Source of the DNA: Chrysemys picta bellii
Taxonomy: Eukaryota; Chordata; Testudines; Emydidae
DNA length: 64,000 bases
NCBI RefSeq assembly: GCF_011386835.1
Contig: NC_088795.1
Coordinates: 18,236,941-18,300,940 of the forward strand
Direction: 5' to 3'
The notes beneath the pieces were generated by a model. The model saw only the letters and a program-made list of their open reading frames with translations. It did not search any database and was not told where the DNA came from. Both the position numbers and the translations under genes were made by a program. Positions 31,746-44,800 of this stretch are shown here, one piece after another; within the stretch, counting starts at the first letter, position 1; each line of letters begins with the position of its first letter.

Positions 31746-32377
31746 ATGCCAATGGGGGAAAAAATAGTTGCAGCACTTCCTGGTCTCTAGAGACATGGAG
31801 AATCCTGAAAGAAAATCCAGAAGAGATTTGAAGTGCAAAGGTTTTCTCAGACAGTTACACGGTCAGATAGAACCAGGGTATAAGCCCATCGCCTCAGGAA
31901 TGGTCTCATGACACCGCTGTTATCTCTAGCCTAGATCGTTTTAAGATTTTAGTTCTAAACAAAACCAAAAACATTCAAACCTTTTAAAATTACCTTTTGG
32001 TTCAGAGGGCAAGGACATTCCACTGGAAATGGGAAACAAACCATAACCAACTGGTGGGAGGGGGAGACAAGATTACTAAAAAAATCCCTTTGTGAGCCCT
32101 GATCCGGCTTCAGAAACAGAGTCAGAAGATTGGTGCGATTTAAAAAAATGAGTAAGGGTTAACTCAGCTGCTGTTAGACTACCTCGCCTCACTGTTGTGG
32201 CGATACTCTGTCCCAGAGAATGGTTTCTAGTTTGTTTACTTTTTCAATATAGTTCGACATGTTCACACAAGACTACAAATATGTATGGAATATAAACCAC
32301 TTCCTGCTATGCTGTGGTCAACATTATTTTCTTGTTAGTTAGTATCTTTTATTAATGTATAGATCCACCTTTTAAGC
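31746..32377. other. Intergenic DNA: no gene seen
   Basis: Unique-looking sequence after the solo LTR. Nothing is supported. Confidence 0.35.
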
Positions 32378-32570
32378 CCTGATTCAGCAAGGAATTTAAG
32401 CATGTGTCTAACATTTAGCATGCAAATATAAGGCCTTGATCCAGCAAAGCATTTAAGCATTTGATGAACGGTAAGCACATAAGTAGATCCATCAGCTTCG
32501 ATGGAACCACTCACATGCGTAAAGTTAGGTATGTGCTTATGTGCCTTGCTGAACTGGGGTTTATATTAGG
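32378..32570. mobile_element. Palindromic AAGCAC-type MITEs, one partial and one full
   Basis: A partial arm (CCCTGATTCAGCAAGGAATT) is followed by a full palindrome at about 32431-32561. The full copy runs from CCTTGATCCAGCAAAGC to GCCTTGCTGAACTGGGG around a centre near ATCAGCTTCGATGGA. Confidence 0.6.
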
Positions 32571-32909
32571 ATGCCCTGACTTGTTAACAACCCAGACAGG
32601 AGATGGATTTTGATGCAGGGCACAGAGCATTCACTTTGGACCAAATTCTGCCATCAGCTATTCATGATCAACTCCCACTGGACTTGTTTGAGGATTGTGT
32701 GTATATCTGATGGCAGAGTGTGGTCCATTGTGCTTCAGTAGGTCTTTTACATGCAGGTTGAACAGTTACAGAACAGATATATGTGGTGAGGGTGACCTGT
32801 AAGTTGCCATTGATATTATTTTTGCACTATGCTATTGTTTTTGAAGGTAGAAAGTTAAAACCCAGTAAGCAACCGAATTTAAAGTAAAACTTAGGGGGCT
32901 ATTCCTCGT

Positions 32910-33118
32910 GTTTATGTCCACAGCACTTATACATGGGCTCGAGTCCCACCGACATCAATGCTCAACTGTAAGGATGTGCTTAAGTTCTTTCCTACTCAGC
33001 AAGTCACTTAAGCACAGTCATAAGTTCCATGGATAAAGTGCCAAAGTGCCTTGCTGAATAGGAATGGACTTAAGCACATACAGGCAGTTAAGCACATGTT
33101 TTGTTTAATCAGGGTCTA
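32910..33118. mobile_element. Palindromic AAGCAC-type MITE cluster, rearranged
   Basis: GTGCTTAAG, CAGCAAGTCACTTAAGCAC, GTGCCTTGCTGAATAGG and CAGTTAAGCACATG recur in both orientations. They are probably two partly overlapping copies. Confidence 0.5.
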
Positions 33119-34205
33119 TAGGAGAACAGAGCCCACTTTACCAGCTGACCAACAAAAATGTACTTGTGAACTAACTGCATTGATAGAAGAAACAATATTC
33201 ACGGAGTCTGGCCAATGTCACTAGATTATTTACGTGTTCTCCATCCAAGCAAATGGGAACATGAGAGGCCGTGTGGAACATGAGCACTTGATCTTGCTGA
33301 AAGAAGGGATGCGACAACATGGAACACGAGTGTGCGAACGAGTACCCACGTTGTCACTTGCTCCTGATCAGCCTGACTACATGCACTATAAACATGTAGT
33401 CACAAGAGAGAGAAAATGAGACCAAAAGACACTGGGTTTTCCAGGCCTGCTTCCATTCAAGTCAGGGGGCGCTTTGCCAGAATCGGGCCCTCGGTTTGTA
33501 ACTATACGCTCAATCAAAAGCAAATGAAAGTTGGTTTCTCTCTCTGAGCAGAGCAGAGGGGCTTGATCTAATTAAAATGCACCTTGATTGCCCATTCCTA
33601 CCTGCCCCGTACAATAAAATGCCCCTTTGGAATAGTGATGCAGGCATCATCTACCCCACAATGAATAGCACTGTTCTCGTGCAGCAGAAGCGACATTGCT
33701 CTGGAAGATGCAAAGTCTCTTCCCAACTGAATGAATTGGGCAAAACAACTCAGTGTGAGGTGGGTAAACACTTTGTTTTTAATGTTCAAATGTTAGCTCA
33801 ACAGAGCTTGAAAAGAGCAATTTTATGAGTTGTACTGGGGCAAAGCATATTAGCTTAGTGTGCTAATTAATTATCAACTAGCGCTCCGGCAGCAACTGAA
33901 TCAGCAGAGAGTATATAATTAAGCCCAAGACTTTTATAGATGTATTTTAAATGTTCTTCTAGAATTCTCTCTCTGGAAAAATGCAGAGGAGAAGCAAGTA
34001 CTTGTTAAAGAGAACGCAGGAAGGTTGCAGTACCCAGCCATCATGAAATCTCAGCACAGAGCTGTAAAAATGTTTTCAAAGTGAATTATATTGATTTTTC
34101 TTTCTTTTTTTTAAAAATGTAGCCGTTGTGATCCTAGCAAGTGATCTTAAAATATTGTTCAAAGACCTAGGAGCTCATCGAGTGACAGAGAAGGGAATGG
34201 AGACA
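33119..34205. other. Intergenic DNA: no gene seen
   Basis: Unique-looking sequence with a short repeat scrap near 33430-33495 (ATTCAAGTCAGGGGGC...AATCGGGCCC). No gene or RNA is supported. Confidence 0.35.
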
Positions 34206-34352
34206 AGCAAAGACCCTGATCCAGCAAAGTACTTAAGCACGTGATTAACTTAAAGCACGTGAATAGTCCCCTTTACTTCAAATGTGTCAATGGAACCGTT
34301 TGTGTGCTTTCAAGTTAAGCACACACTCGAGTGTTCTGCTGGATTGGGGCCT
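34206..34352. mobile_element. Full-length palindromic AAGCAC-type MITE
   Basis: GACCCTGATCCAGCAAAGTA and CTTAAGCACGTGATTAAC form the left arm. TCAAGTTAAGCACACAC and TCTGCTGGATTGGGGCC form the right arm. This is the clearest copy of the family in the window. Confidence 0.65.
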
Positions 34353-34867
34353 AAATTCCCCTTTGATGCACTGAATATTATGTATAAGACGACTTTAAAA
34401 TAAAATGTTTAAAAAGAATATTTTCCTTTGTTGGTAGGTTGAGTACAACTTCCATTCCGACTCCTCTGTTTCTGTTGCTCAGAACATTCTCAAGCAAATA
34501 AGTTTGGAATTGAAATTTGCTCAGAAAAGTATTTTGTTGTTTGTTTGTGAAAAGTCTGAGGGGAATTGATTTAGAGATTTTTGAATTATGGTTGCATGGA
34601 AAAAAAAGTATCTGTTCTGATCAGTAATTCTGTGAAGAGATAACAGAATTGGCTGAATAGAAAAACAAACGGCTACCTATGTAGCTTTCACTAAGAGCTA
34701 ACAAAATTAGTAACTGGGAAACTTTGTGCATGAACATTGGAATTGTGCTCTCTGGTTTTCTTAATAACCTGGGCTTGGAGCATCTCAAAGATGAGAATGG
34801 CGGAGTTAAAAAGGCACCCTGTCAAATACCGAATGCTCAGACGTATCACAAGCTCTAATGGCAATTT

Positions 34868-35215
34868 TTATTGGATCAGGTCAGTGGTCGATCTAGCCAG
34901 TATCCTGTTTTTAACAGTGGCCAGAACCAATGCTTCAGAGACAGGTGCAAGAAACATTGCAATAGGCAACTACGGGATAACCAGTCCTCAGTTTGTTCCT
35001 AACTCAAATAGTCAGAGAATGGCTTATGCCCTGAAGATTCAGGGTTTATACCCCTATCAAAACTCTCTCTTTTTAAAAATGTTTACTATTCCCAAACTGG
35101 ATAGTCTTGTTATCTATATAAATGTCCAATTTTAAAAAAAAACACATCATCAAAAATCTGATAATCTTTTGGCCTTAATGATATATTGTGGCAATGAGTT
35201 CCACAGGGTAAATAA
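34868..35215 (-). mobile_element. CR1-like LINE 3' fragment (degraded)
   Basis: TTGGATCAGGTCAGTGGTCG, ATCTAGCCAGTATCCTGTTT and GGCAATGAGTTCCACAGG resemble the 3' coding region of CR1-type LINEs read in reverse. The minus strand carries a decayed WNSLPE-like reverse-transcriptase C-terminus. It is strongly diverged. Confidence 0.45.
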
Positions 35216-38085
35216 AGAGAAATTAAAAAAAACTAAAAGAGCATAGAGCGTTAGAGCTACCTAAAAAAGAGTGGATGCACAAACGTGGATGAACTGAGTT
35301 AAGGTTGGAAGCTCAACCTTAATGTCGTGCACTCACATATAGAATGTTACATGTTAAAACTTCTTTGTATCAATATATTATTTGTGAAAATAATACAACA
35401 TATAATGCAAAACCGACGTCACTTTAGTCCAATTCTAGGGCTTAGTCCTGCCCCAAAAGCCTAGTCCAGCCTGAAAGCTCGTCTCTTTCACCAACACAAA
35501 TGGTCCAATAAACAATATTACCTCACCCACCTTGTCTCTCAAATATCCTGGGACTGCATAGTCCTGCACCAGTAAAGTTTGTCACTGACTTCAATGGAAG
35601 CAGAATCTCACTGCTATGGAGGGAAAGCAAGAGCGATGCAGTAATCATCCTATTTTAGCATTTAGGCTTGAATACGGTCTGCCCTTGCCTAACCTCTCTC
35701 TCTAATCGATGCTTAATGTGGTTTTGAATTGCTAATCCACATTAGATTTCTTGTATGCAGAGTCATTCAGGACCAACATATGGTTGAGGAGCAGGGAGGG
35801 GGAAATAACTGATGGAGGAGGAATGGTTTCCCTGCTAAGTTCTAGCACAGTCTAGACTAATCAAATGGAATCATCTTACCGCATGGGTCATCTGAAGTGA
35901 GGCTCAAAGCCCCTCAAGGGAGTTGAGGCTTGCTAGACACATTTTTTTAGAAGACAAATGCAGGCAAAAATCCAAGGACTTTAGCAATCATCCAACTACC
36001 AGGAGCCCCTGAGCTGAGGAGACAAGAACCTGACTGCTCCACGTTCCAGAACAGGATCAGGAGTACGCCACCACCAGGATTAAATGGTTCCTCTCCCCTT
36101 TTTTCTTCCCGGGGTTCCAGTTTAGAAAATCTGTTCTTCTGACAGCAGGACCATTGTTACTAAGCAGCATGTAACAAAACCCACATTCCCAGTATGTATG
36201 TCAGGGAGCTCTGCCATCCCCAAAGCACTAAATTTAGTATCTTATATAAATAGTCACGATTAAAAGATAACCCAAAACACTCCTTTGTAGGCTAGTCTTA
36301 GAAATTCCCCAGGTAAAACACGGTAAACCCATGACAAGGATTTACAAGCAATAAAGGTTTTTTGATTAAGTATCTATTATTTCTATAGTACTGAAAAAGA
36401 CTCTGAAGTAGCCTCCACTTTGCATCCCCGTCTGTTGCAAGGTGGTACCAGAAAATTCTATTAAAACGGCACATGCCAGTGAACATTTCCCTCCATATGT
36501 ATATAAAGATTTTCCACTGGCTAGAGAACTCTCTCTTCTCCAGGACGGGCTCCTCTTCTTACAAGACCCATCCAGCTATCATAGGACAAGACTCCTCTTG
36601 CCAAAGTTTACATGTTTTATTATTTTTTCCCCCACAGCCTCTGGGACTTATTCTAATCTGACCAGGTTGGTGTAAATCAGAAGTAACTCCAGTGATATTA
36701 ATGAGGTTCCACCGAAATCTTGGTTTCAGTAAGAAACAGGCAGCGCATTATTGACTTCCTTACACGAAAATGGTCCTGTGTGTTTATAATGTCAGAGAGT
36801 GGTTTACTTGCTTGACATTCTTTGAAGATGTCATCAGAAGGTCACTGATCTATCACCATTTTGTTCCCAACTGTTCTCATTGATAAAGTAGCAGATTTTC
36901 TCATGAAGTACATTTCGGTTCTATTTTTAGAAAGCTTGGGTCTCAGCTTGGAGATCTTGCGGACAGCCTAAGTAGAGGCAGGCTATTGACAAAGCCAGGA
37001 TAGCTGTGCTGCTGCTATGATGACAGGCTAGCAGCGTGATTTCACAATACCCACAACTACAACTACAGCCTAAGAAACAAAGCCTGTAAAATGGGTTAGC
37101 CAGACCAGATCTGTGAGACTGTTCCTCACAAGAGGAAATGCCACATGATGCTGACCTGGGACACAGCTGATGGGAAATACTTACTAGACCATATGGTCCA
37201 AGAATCCGTGGGTGGACTACTGACAAGCTTATTTTTCTCACTGAGACAAGAAAAAGGATTCCTCAACCTCATTACTCACTTCTGGCAGTGCTGCCGTATT
37301 TCACCTTTCTGCCACTATTCAGCCAATACAATAGCCAACTACAGAAGAATAGGGGGAGGATTTTTTAGGTGCCTAATTATGGATTTAGGAACCTAACTTT
37401 TGTTGTCTATATTTAAAAGTCTCAGCATCTGATGGAGTGAAACTGTTCTCCATTGCAGTTCCTCAAAAACAGTTTTGATAGCTCCTATGGGTCTATATTC
37501 TCACCAACACAGGCTGTTAATGAGAGATTCCATTCATTATGGAATTGTCCTTACCACACTTATTGGCCACTCGTGACACGTTTTTCAAATTTTAAAAACT
37601 CAAGTACAAATTTAAACAAAGCAGAAAATGGCATCAGTAAATAACAAACACACAAGAAACTTACCTGACTTGGTCTGGGGCCAGTGGCATGGTAGTGGTC
37701 ATGTCACAGCATAGTGCACGTCGGAGCATTCCAGCTGTGAAAATGGCCACCTATAACTTCTAACTTCAGGGGAATGCAAGAAAAGGTTTGCCTTTGTTTA
37801 TGTGCTGAATGCCCACCTCTCTCTATTGGTTGCCTTAGCAACTTGTAATGATTTCAGATCTTTCAATGCTCTGTTAAACCCTTCCTTGACATGTGAACAC
37901 CCAGATGTAATCTTGGAATAGAATGGAATCTTGCTTTAATCCCTATGTACCAGGACTTCCGCAGTGCGCTCAGCACTGAGAAAACATGTCCACGTCTCCC
38001 CAAAGTGATGGATAGCTCTCCCCCTGGCTCCAGTTCAAATCTCAAAGCTTCATGTCGTAAAGACACGTTGTAATAAATTAACCTT
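35216..38085. other. Intergenic DNA upstream of the SEC31A 3' end
   Basis: The dispersed repeat tail at 35468-35560 (CTCGTCTCTTTCACCAAC, then CCACCTTGTCTCTCAAATATCC) is recognisable. The rest looks unique. Several 60-100 codon open frames have no recognisable protein. Confidence 0.4.
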
Positions 38086-38113
38086 TATTGAAAAGCTCAC
38101 ATCAGCCTTTATT
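38084..38113 (-). terminator. SEC31A: SEC31A poly(A) signals (two)
   Basis: TTTATT at 38108-38113 and at 38084-38089 gives two AATAAA signals on the minus strand, 24 bases apart and about 540-560 bases after the stop. A T/GT-rich stretch follows downstream on the minus strand. Confidence 0.55.
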
Positions 38114-38646
38114 TTTCTTATTTGCCCCAGTGCAAAATTAAGTTATTTAACATCTAATTGGAATAAACTGAATTGCAGGTAGTTTTAAAAAATGAATGAC
38201 AAAATACACTTAAAAAGAGGATCAGACACTTTAATCTGGTGGCTATGTAGGAATGGGAGGGGAGACGGAAAGAATGTGTTATAAGGTCTGTCTGATACAC
38301 AACCTACCATCAGTTTTTCCCACTCACTTCTGTATTAAAAACCACTGTTTAGTGTACAACATGCACTTAAAATTGACAACACGAGATGTAATCCATTAAA
38401 TATACTGTCTGTAGACAGGAATCATTAGGGATGATAAAAGATTAAAATAAAAAAGCACCAGGGCTCACAGGCCATTCTAAGATGATGTATATCTGTAGGG
38501 ATAGTGTCATGCCATTGATCAGAGATCTACTGCAACATGCTATAAGGTCTGGTATTTGGTCCCCTTCTTGCATACGTTTTGCAGAAATGTACTTCTTTGG
38601 AAAAGTGACATCACAAGCTCTGCATAGGCGAGGGAGAGGGGTAACA
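38086..38646 (-). other. SEC31A: SEC31A 3' UTR
   Basis: This lies between the stop codon (38647-38649) and two minus-strand AATAAA signals. It holds the 31-bp string (38386-38416) that is repeated exactly in a MITE at 40298-40328. The end of the UTR is inferred from the signals, not from transcripts. Confidence 0.55.
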
Positions 38647-38826
38647 TCAGACCCCCAGCTTATTGGCTTGGGTGAGGACGACTTTCAGCACTGGCATGAA
38701 GGCAGACGTCTCGCTGAAGTTGCTGGTGCTGACTATGTGGGTGTGGATGTTCAGTCCCTCTGTGTAGTTGCGCGTTTCGATGCTCTTTGCAATGCTGTGC
38801 AAGCCGTTGATGATTGCTGGGGAGAG
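38647..38826 (-). CDS. SEC31A: SEC31A terminal coding exon
   Basis: It encodes 59 residues from LSPAIINGLHSIAKSIETRN to the C-terminus LTQANKLGV, then TGA. The acceptor reads CATTTCAG/CTC in phase 0. This is the most conserved end of SEC31A (SFSETSAFMPVLKVVL-type sequence, here NFSETSAFMPVLKVV) and belongs to the SRA1-like helical bundle. Confidence 0.95.
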   Translation of the reverse strand, partial: LSPAIINGLHSIAKSIETRNYTEGLNIHTHIVSTSNFSETSAFMPVLKVVLTQANKLGV

Positions 38827-41800
38827 CTGAAATGAAGCCGAGACACAGAAGGAAGTTCAGCAGAAGGAAATGCATCCACTATGCCAAAGCCAGAAGACTG
38901 AATAGCCCAGGTCAAGCATCAAACCACAGTGCTGCTGTGGCACCTGGGTCATCCCTTGGAAAAGGTGTGGCAAAGAGCTAAAGCATTTTGGACCCAAAAT
39001 GAAGCCTAATGAACTCAATGGCAGTCTTCTCATTGACCTCAACTGACTTTGGTCAGGCCCTTTTACACCAGTGTTTCCAGGCTGTTCAGAGGGGAAGAAT
39101 ATTAACTGACATCAAAATACAAGAAGAAAAAATGCCTGCAGAGTTCTTCTGGGATGGGGCAGAGGCTCACGGCAAACTTGTATTCTGGGACATACAGCCA
39201 ATTCCACACATGGCTTTACACCACTATTACACCAGCATCTCCCTGAGTTCAGAGCACCTGTGTTAGTGAGGACTATGAACAAGACACATTAATGGCTTTA
39301 TTGTTATTTATGTACTTACTTTAAGGTCTGTCTCCTCTTCTGGAAGCATCCCATGAGCAAGTGTCAACAACAAAAAGATTTATCGCTAAGGAAAGAGGGT
39401 CTTGTGGTTATGCCACAGGGGCTAGTGCTGAGCAGAGCTGAGTTCAGTAGTTGGCTATGCCACAAAACTTCCTGTGTGACCTTCGACCACTCACTTAGTC
39501 TCCATGGGCCCCATCTGTAAAATGGGGATGATACTTCCTCTCTGATTTGTCTATTTAGATGGTAAGCTCTTTGGACCAGGGACCCCTATTGTGTGCTTTT
39601 AGCACAATGGGAGCCTGATCTCAGTCAGGGCCTCGAGGCACTACCACAATACAAATGCCATAACTCCACACAGGCATGAGAAGTCTGCACACACTCACAG
39701 TGCCAATCATTCTAGGTAATGATGAATATGTGATAATTAAACCTGGATCAATGCCATCTTTTCAAGAAAGTCTTAGAAATGCCTACAGCATAGGAACAGA
39801 CCTGTGCAATAGTACTCTACCGAAATGTCATGCGTCTAACCAATGATATAATATATATAAATGCAACATTAGATGGAAAAAAATATTTAAAGACAAAGTA
39901 ATAAAAGAACAAAACTACTTACTGTCTGTTCCCTAAGTTTGTCATACAGAAACTCCAGGCGTTTGTTGGCATCATCTAATTTCCTCTTTGTTTGCTGCAG
40001 GGGAAAAAAGGAAGTGGAGTGGTACTAAAAACACAGTTCTGATTTGATAGTGAGAATATGATTTAGTCAAAAGGGAACCATGTAACAAATGAACAGCAGC
40101 AACTGAGATTCCCTGATTAGCACTGTTTTCATTAGGACTTTAAGCTGTTTGCTCAATACCTTTTGCCACTGATTTTACTACAAAAGACAAAGACTAGATG
40201 ATAGTAGAGAGCAGCCAACCCCCACACCTAAGGGTTGGTCCACACTAACCCCCCACTTCGAACTAAGATAGGCAACTTCAGCTACGTTATTCACGTAATG
40301 TAATCCATTAAATATACTGTCTGTAGACTTAGTCTTAGTTCGAACTTACCGCGGGTCCACACGCGGCAGGCAGCCTCTCCCATCGACTCCACGTACTCCT
40401 CTTGCCGAGCAGGAATACTGGCGTCGACGGCGAGCACTTCTGGGATCGATCCGGGATCGATTTATCGCGTCTAGACAAGACACGATAAATCGATCCCAGA
40501 AGATCGATTGCTTACCGCCGGACCCGGAGGTAAGTATAGACGTACCCTAAGGTTCTGCCTACCTACTGCACTGCAGTAATACAGCACACATGTCGTTTGT
40601 GAAACATCCTGCGAAGTTTTGGGATTTAAAAATGTGTGACATAAATATATAGTAACATTTTGTTTTGCAGCTAACTGGAAAAACATGATTTCTGTTGAGT
40701 AAAAATAATGCTAAGATCAAAATAGCCAGCGGCCCAAGAAATAATTTTGTCCTGAGAGTTCAAGGACTGACAGTAATAAAAGACAAAAACAAGAAATGAA
40801 ATTCACTAGTTTAAAACCTACTCTGATTGTATTTTCATGGCAAGGCTAGTAAGAGTAAAAACAGGAACATGTGTAAACAAATCCTTACTGCAAGCAGGAA
40901 AAAACAAACAAACCCCAAGCTACAAAACATCTTTCATGCTCACTGAGAGTTCTGATTTTGCAGAGACAGAATTTTATGGGTGCAGTTTGATCTTTTCTGC
41001 CACAAAAATGATGACATTTCTCTTAGAATAGCAAGTTTTCACCTGTGATAGATTCATGATTCCTGCCCAGGGTGTGGGGTGGAATTTCACCATGTTCCAC
41101 CAAAAGTGCCACATTCATTAGTGAGATGGTGAATTTTCATCCCATGTCATGTATGTGAACAGCTGTGAACTTGAAGTTTTGCACATGACTAATCAAAGTA
41201 AAAACAGAGTCCTCCAGCCGTAAATGAGACAGTGAAATGAGAGGCCAGCAGCATTGGAGACACCCTAGGTTTGGTAAAGATTTTGGGATTCCTTCTCCCA
41301 ATGCAATCCAGGACCTTCTAGAATCAATAACTTCATTTACCAGAGAGCATTTCACTGAGTTATTGTACGCAGTAAAGCACTAACAAAGAAAGAGAGAAAG
41401 AATGAAAAGTTATACGGCTGTATTTCAGTAGAGATTTGAAGTGTGATGGATGGTTGATATGGGAGAAATAAAGGAAGGTTATTACAGATGGCAAAAGCTT
41501 CAAGGAGAATGTCATTCCACAAGCACATTCTAGAGTTAGCGTGGCATAACCCTGCGTGGTATCCAGGGATTTAAAGAAGAAAATGATTTCCCAAAATGAC
41601 AGGGTGAGAAAAGAGCCTCTTGGTGTGACCTCCCACATATAAGATTTTGTCTCAAATCACTTGACAGCCTGGGTACTAGCCTCTTTTTACAAAGGGAGGA
41701 ATTGACGCATAGAAGGATTAAGTGATGATAATAACATCTGTGTTCAGCAAATGGCACAAAGTCACAACACAGGTCAGCTGCAGAGCTGCAGGTAGTTCTA

Positions 41801-44800
41801 CTGACTCCCAGTTCCCTGTTTAACCACTAGACAACACTGTCTTTCATACCAAGTCCTGTATTTGTACATAGCCTGGTAGAGACTGCCCATGTGCTAATGA
41901 TATCTATTCCTCAAATATACGGAAGGAATCATGAAAGCTTTTCCAGCTACAATGTTTGCTCTGCCCAAGAAAATCTGAGAGATTTTTAAAGAATTAAACA
42001 AATGACTGGGCTGATGCCCCAGAAAAAGTGACCTTTTCATATGGAGAAAACAAGAGAAAGTGAAGTGATGTTAGAACGTGAACTGAATTTTCTTCAGGCC
42101 ATTCTTACGTTTGCTGCCCAGAAGGGAGAAGGTATAATTATGGGAGCAAACACATTGCTGCTATATAGAATACCATTTGAGATCTTAAATGAAAGCCAGG
42201 ATCATGCTGGCCAAAAATATCATTGTGAAATGTGTGCACTCATTATAAGTTATGTCAATATACTGAAAATATGTCCTTACAAGTTTGTGTCCAGATGTTA
42301 CTCCCCTGCAAAGGTGAAAAACTGGTTTAGCCAGACAAAGGGATGTATATTTGCATGACTGCTTAGGTTCATATATAGATTAAGCATGGTAAGCCAAACA
42401 CAATGGGAGCCACACCTGCATTTCAAGTCAACATGTGGATGTGAAATAAACAGCCGTCTGGGAAGACACCTTGGAACCAGCTCCCCAGGAAGGGAATTCA
42501 CAGGGGTCTCCCCATCTTTGGGGACAAAATCATGAGTTTTTGGAAATATAAGGAACAACAAAAAGACTTTCTGTCATCTATTGATTGAGGAAACCGCTCA
42601 AAGGGCAGGGGGTATCCATGAAAACCAGTATCCTAGCTATGACTAAAACAGCTCTGTTAAAGCCTGAATCCTTAGGAGAGAACATATTCTTTCAAACAGG
42701 AAAAGGTGACCATCCGTAAGTGTAGACCTGGGATTGAATTTTATGTCTTGTTTTATTTAAAATCTACTCTTCTAATTATCCTTGCTCACTAGCTCTTAAA
42801 ACCTTAACCTTCGTTTCTAAGTTTGTATTTGTTTTCACTATGAAGAGATTGCAGTGCTGCCTTGCTAGAAAGGATCTGATCCCGAGTTGTTCTAGTCAAG
42901 CTGTGCGTACTCTCCCTTCAGGGACAGCTTAGCTGGTAATGCCCATGAGTGCCCAGTGACAAGGGCTGGCTATTCCAGAGGAAGACGCTGGCAGATGGGG
43001 CTCAGGGGTTGGGGTGTGACTGTCACTAGCTCGCAGGGGGTGGTTGTGGACATCTGGACGTCAGGGCTTGTCTGGGGCCACAGGCTGTTGGTTTCAGGGA
43101 GATGAGCTACAGAAGGCATCAGGCAAAGCTGCTTCATGCTGTGGGCGGGTGGTGATGAGGCACCTCACACCCTGAATACTGCTGGGGAGTGTCACACACC
43201 TATCAAAAATGGAGGCTTAAAATGATCCTTCTGCCCTGTCTCTCAGCTCGGATGAACGACAGCCTCAGCTAATACCCACCTCGGCATATGAGGGTTCTTG
43301 CTCCAGTTAAACGAATGGGCTAAACAGACAAACAATGACATGCCAAATCAACTTAGCATAGCTCCTTGCTTAAGGGGGCGGGTTTGGTGTGAAGAGAGGC
43401 AGAGGAATCCCTTTTTCTCCTGAACAGAACTAGAGCGGGGATCCCATTGCTTTCCACCCCGCAACCCAGGCCAGAGCTCCAGTTCTTCCAGCCGGAAGAG
43501 AGCCAGAAGGGAGCCCAACAACGCCACTAATACAATGGAAGGAGTTTGCCCTTGTGGACAGAAGGAATTCCTCCTGCCTTTCTCCCAGTAGCAGTGCTCT
43601 ACCTAGGCCTACTTATCCAGAGACAAAGTGACCCGGACCTGGAGCCATGTCTCCTGCGTGGTAGGGCAGATCGTTAGCACTAGGCCACAGCGCTAGTAAA
43701 GATTTGAGGTGGAATCCTGCTCCCACTAACGTCAATGGGAGTTTTGCCATTAACATCACTGCGGCCAGGATTTCACCACCCTTGATACTTTGTTCCCCAT
43801 TTGAAACGCCTGTGGTGCTTTGCGGTGCTGCTGCTGAACGGCTGCCACGTTCCGTCCCCAACGTGGCTGCCTCTCAGTGGTGCGTGTGGGTTTCTATCTA
43901 CAATCTGTGTCTGAGTTACGTTTGTAAAGTGCTTAGGGATCCTTTGGGCCAGAAAGAGTTAAAACGAACGAGAGACTTATCGCTGGTTAATGCACAGTCA
44001 CCACGGTGTACGTCTAATTAAAATACTTCATTACAGAGTGCCGCTCCACTACGGATCACCCAATGCAAAGACCTACTGGATCTGTGGCAGATGACAGGCA
44101 TCTCTGGATGAGAGCTTCAAATGTGGTCTTCAGAATAAGGTGCTCATCAGGAATAGGCTTCTTTGTAATCTTCTCCGCTGGCAACGACTGCACATGCTAA
44201 AGAAGAGAAGATGGGGTATTAAAGTCACTTTGGAATCGTAGGTAATCTATCATTGTTTCTTAAACTCGGCCCAAGTTACTAACAATCTGAGCATGCTCAC
44301 TTGCTCCTCCCCTCCACGCCTGTGGAGCTGAGATGACTGAAGAGGCAACATTAGCCGTGTCTCAGCTGGGGAGTGCATCCAATGTCTCTTCTTCAGCGGC
44401 AGCTGTGAAAAGCAGGGTAGTCGCAGGGAGAATCTACTCGATTAGCCTGACTGCCTGGCTCGGGATAGCAGCGAGTGCAAAGCAGCAGCGACTAGGTGGT
44501 TATGGTTATAAAGTGACAACCCTGAATGAAGATGGTGGATACAAACCCCACTGATGCTCTTTCAGCCGTCTAAGATCCTGCTACTCATAGGAGATGAACA
44601 CCTCCTGGCATGAGTCTTGTTCTGGTTTGGGGACAGGGGATGAATGCTCTGAGATTGGGGTTGCTCGATATAAACAAAGGATGGGTGGGAGACAGACACA
44701 GGAGATGCCTGTAATAACTGATATATAATCTATGTCCAACTGGTTGCCATTGCATTGTTTGTTATGATTACCAGGGGTTAATTCCAGCAGGAGTTCCTGG

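Noticed and set aside
38482..38835. 117-codon plus-strand frame over the SEC31A 3' end
   Set aside because: It is the antisense shadow of the terminal SEC31A exon, whose minus-strand translation is conserved to the last residue.
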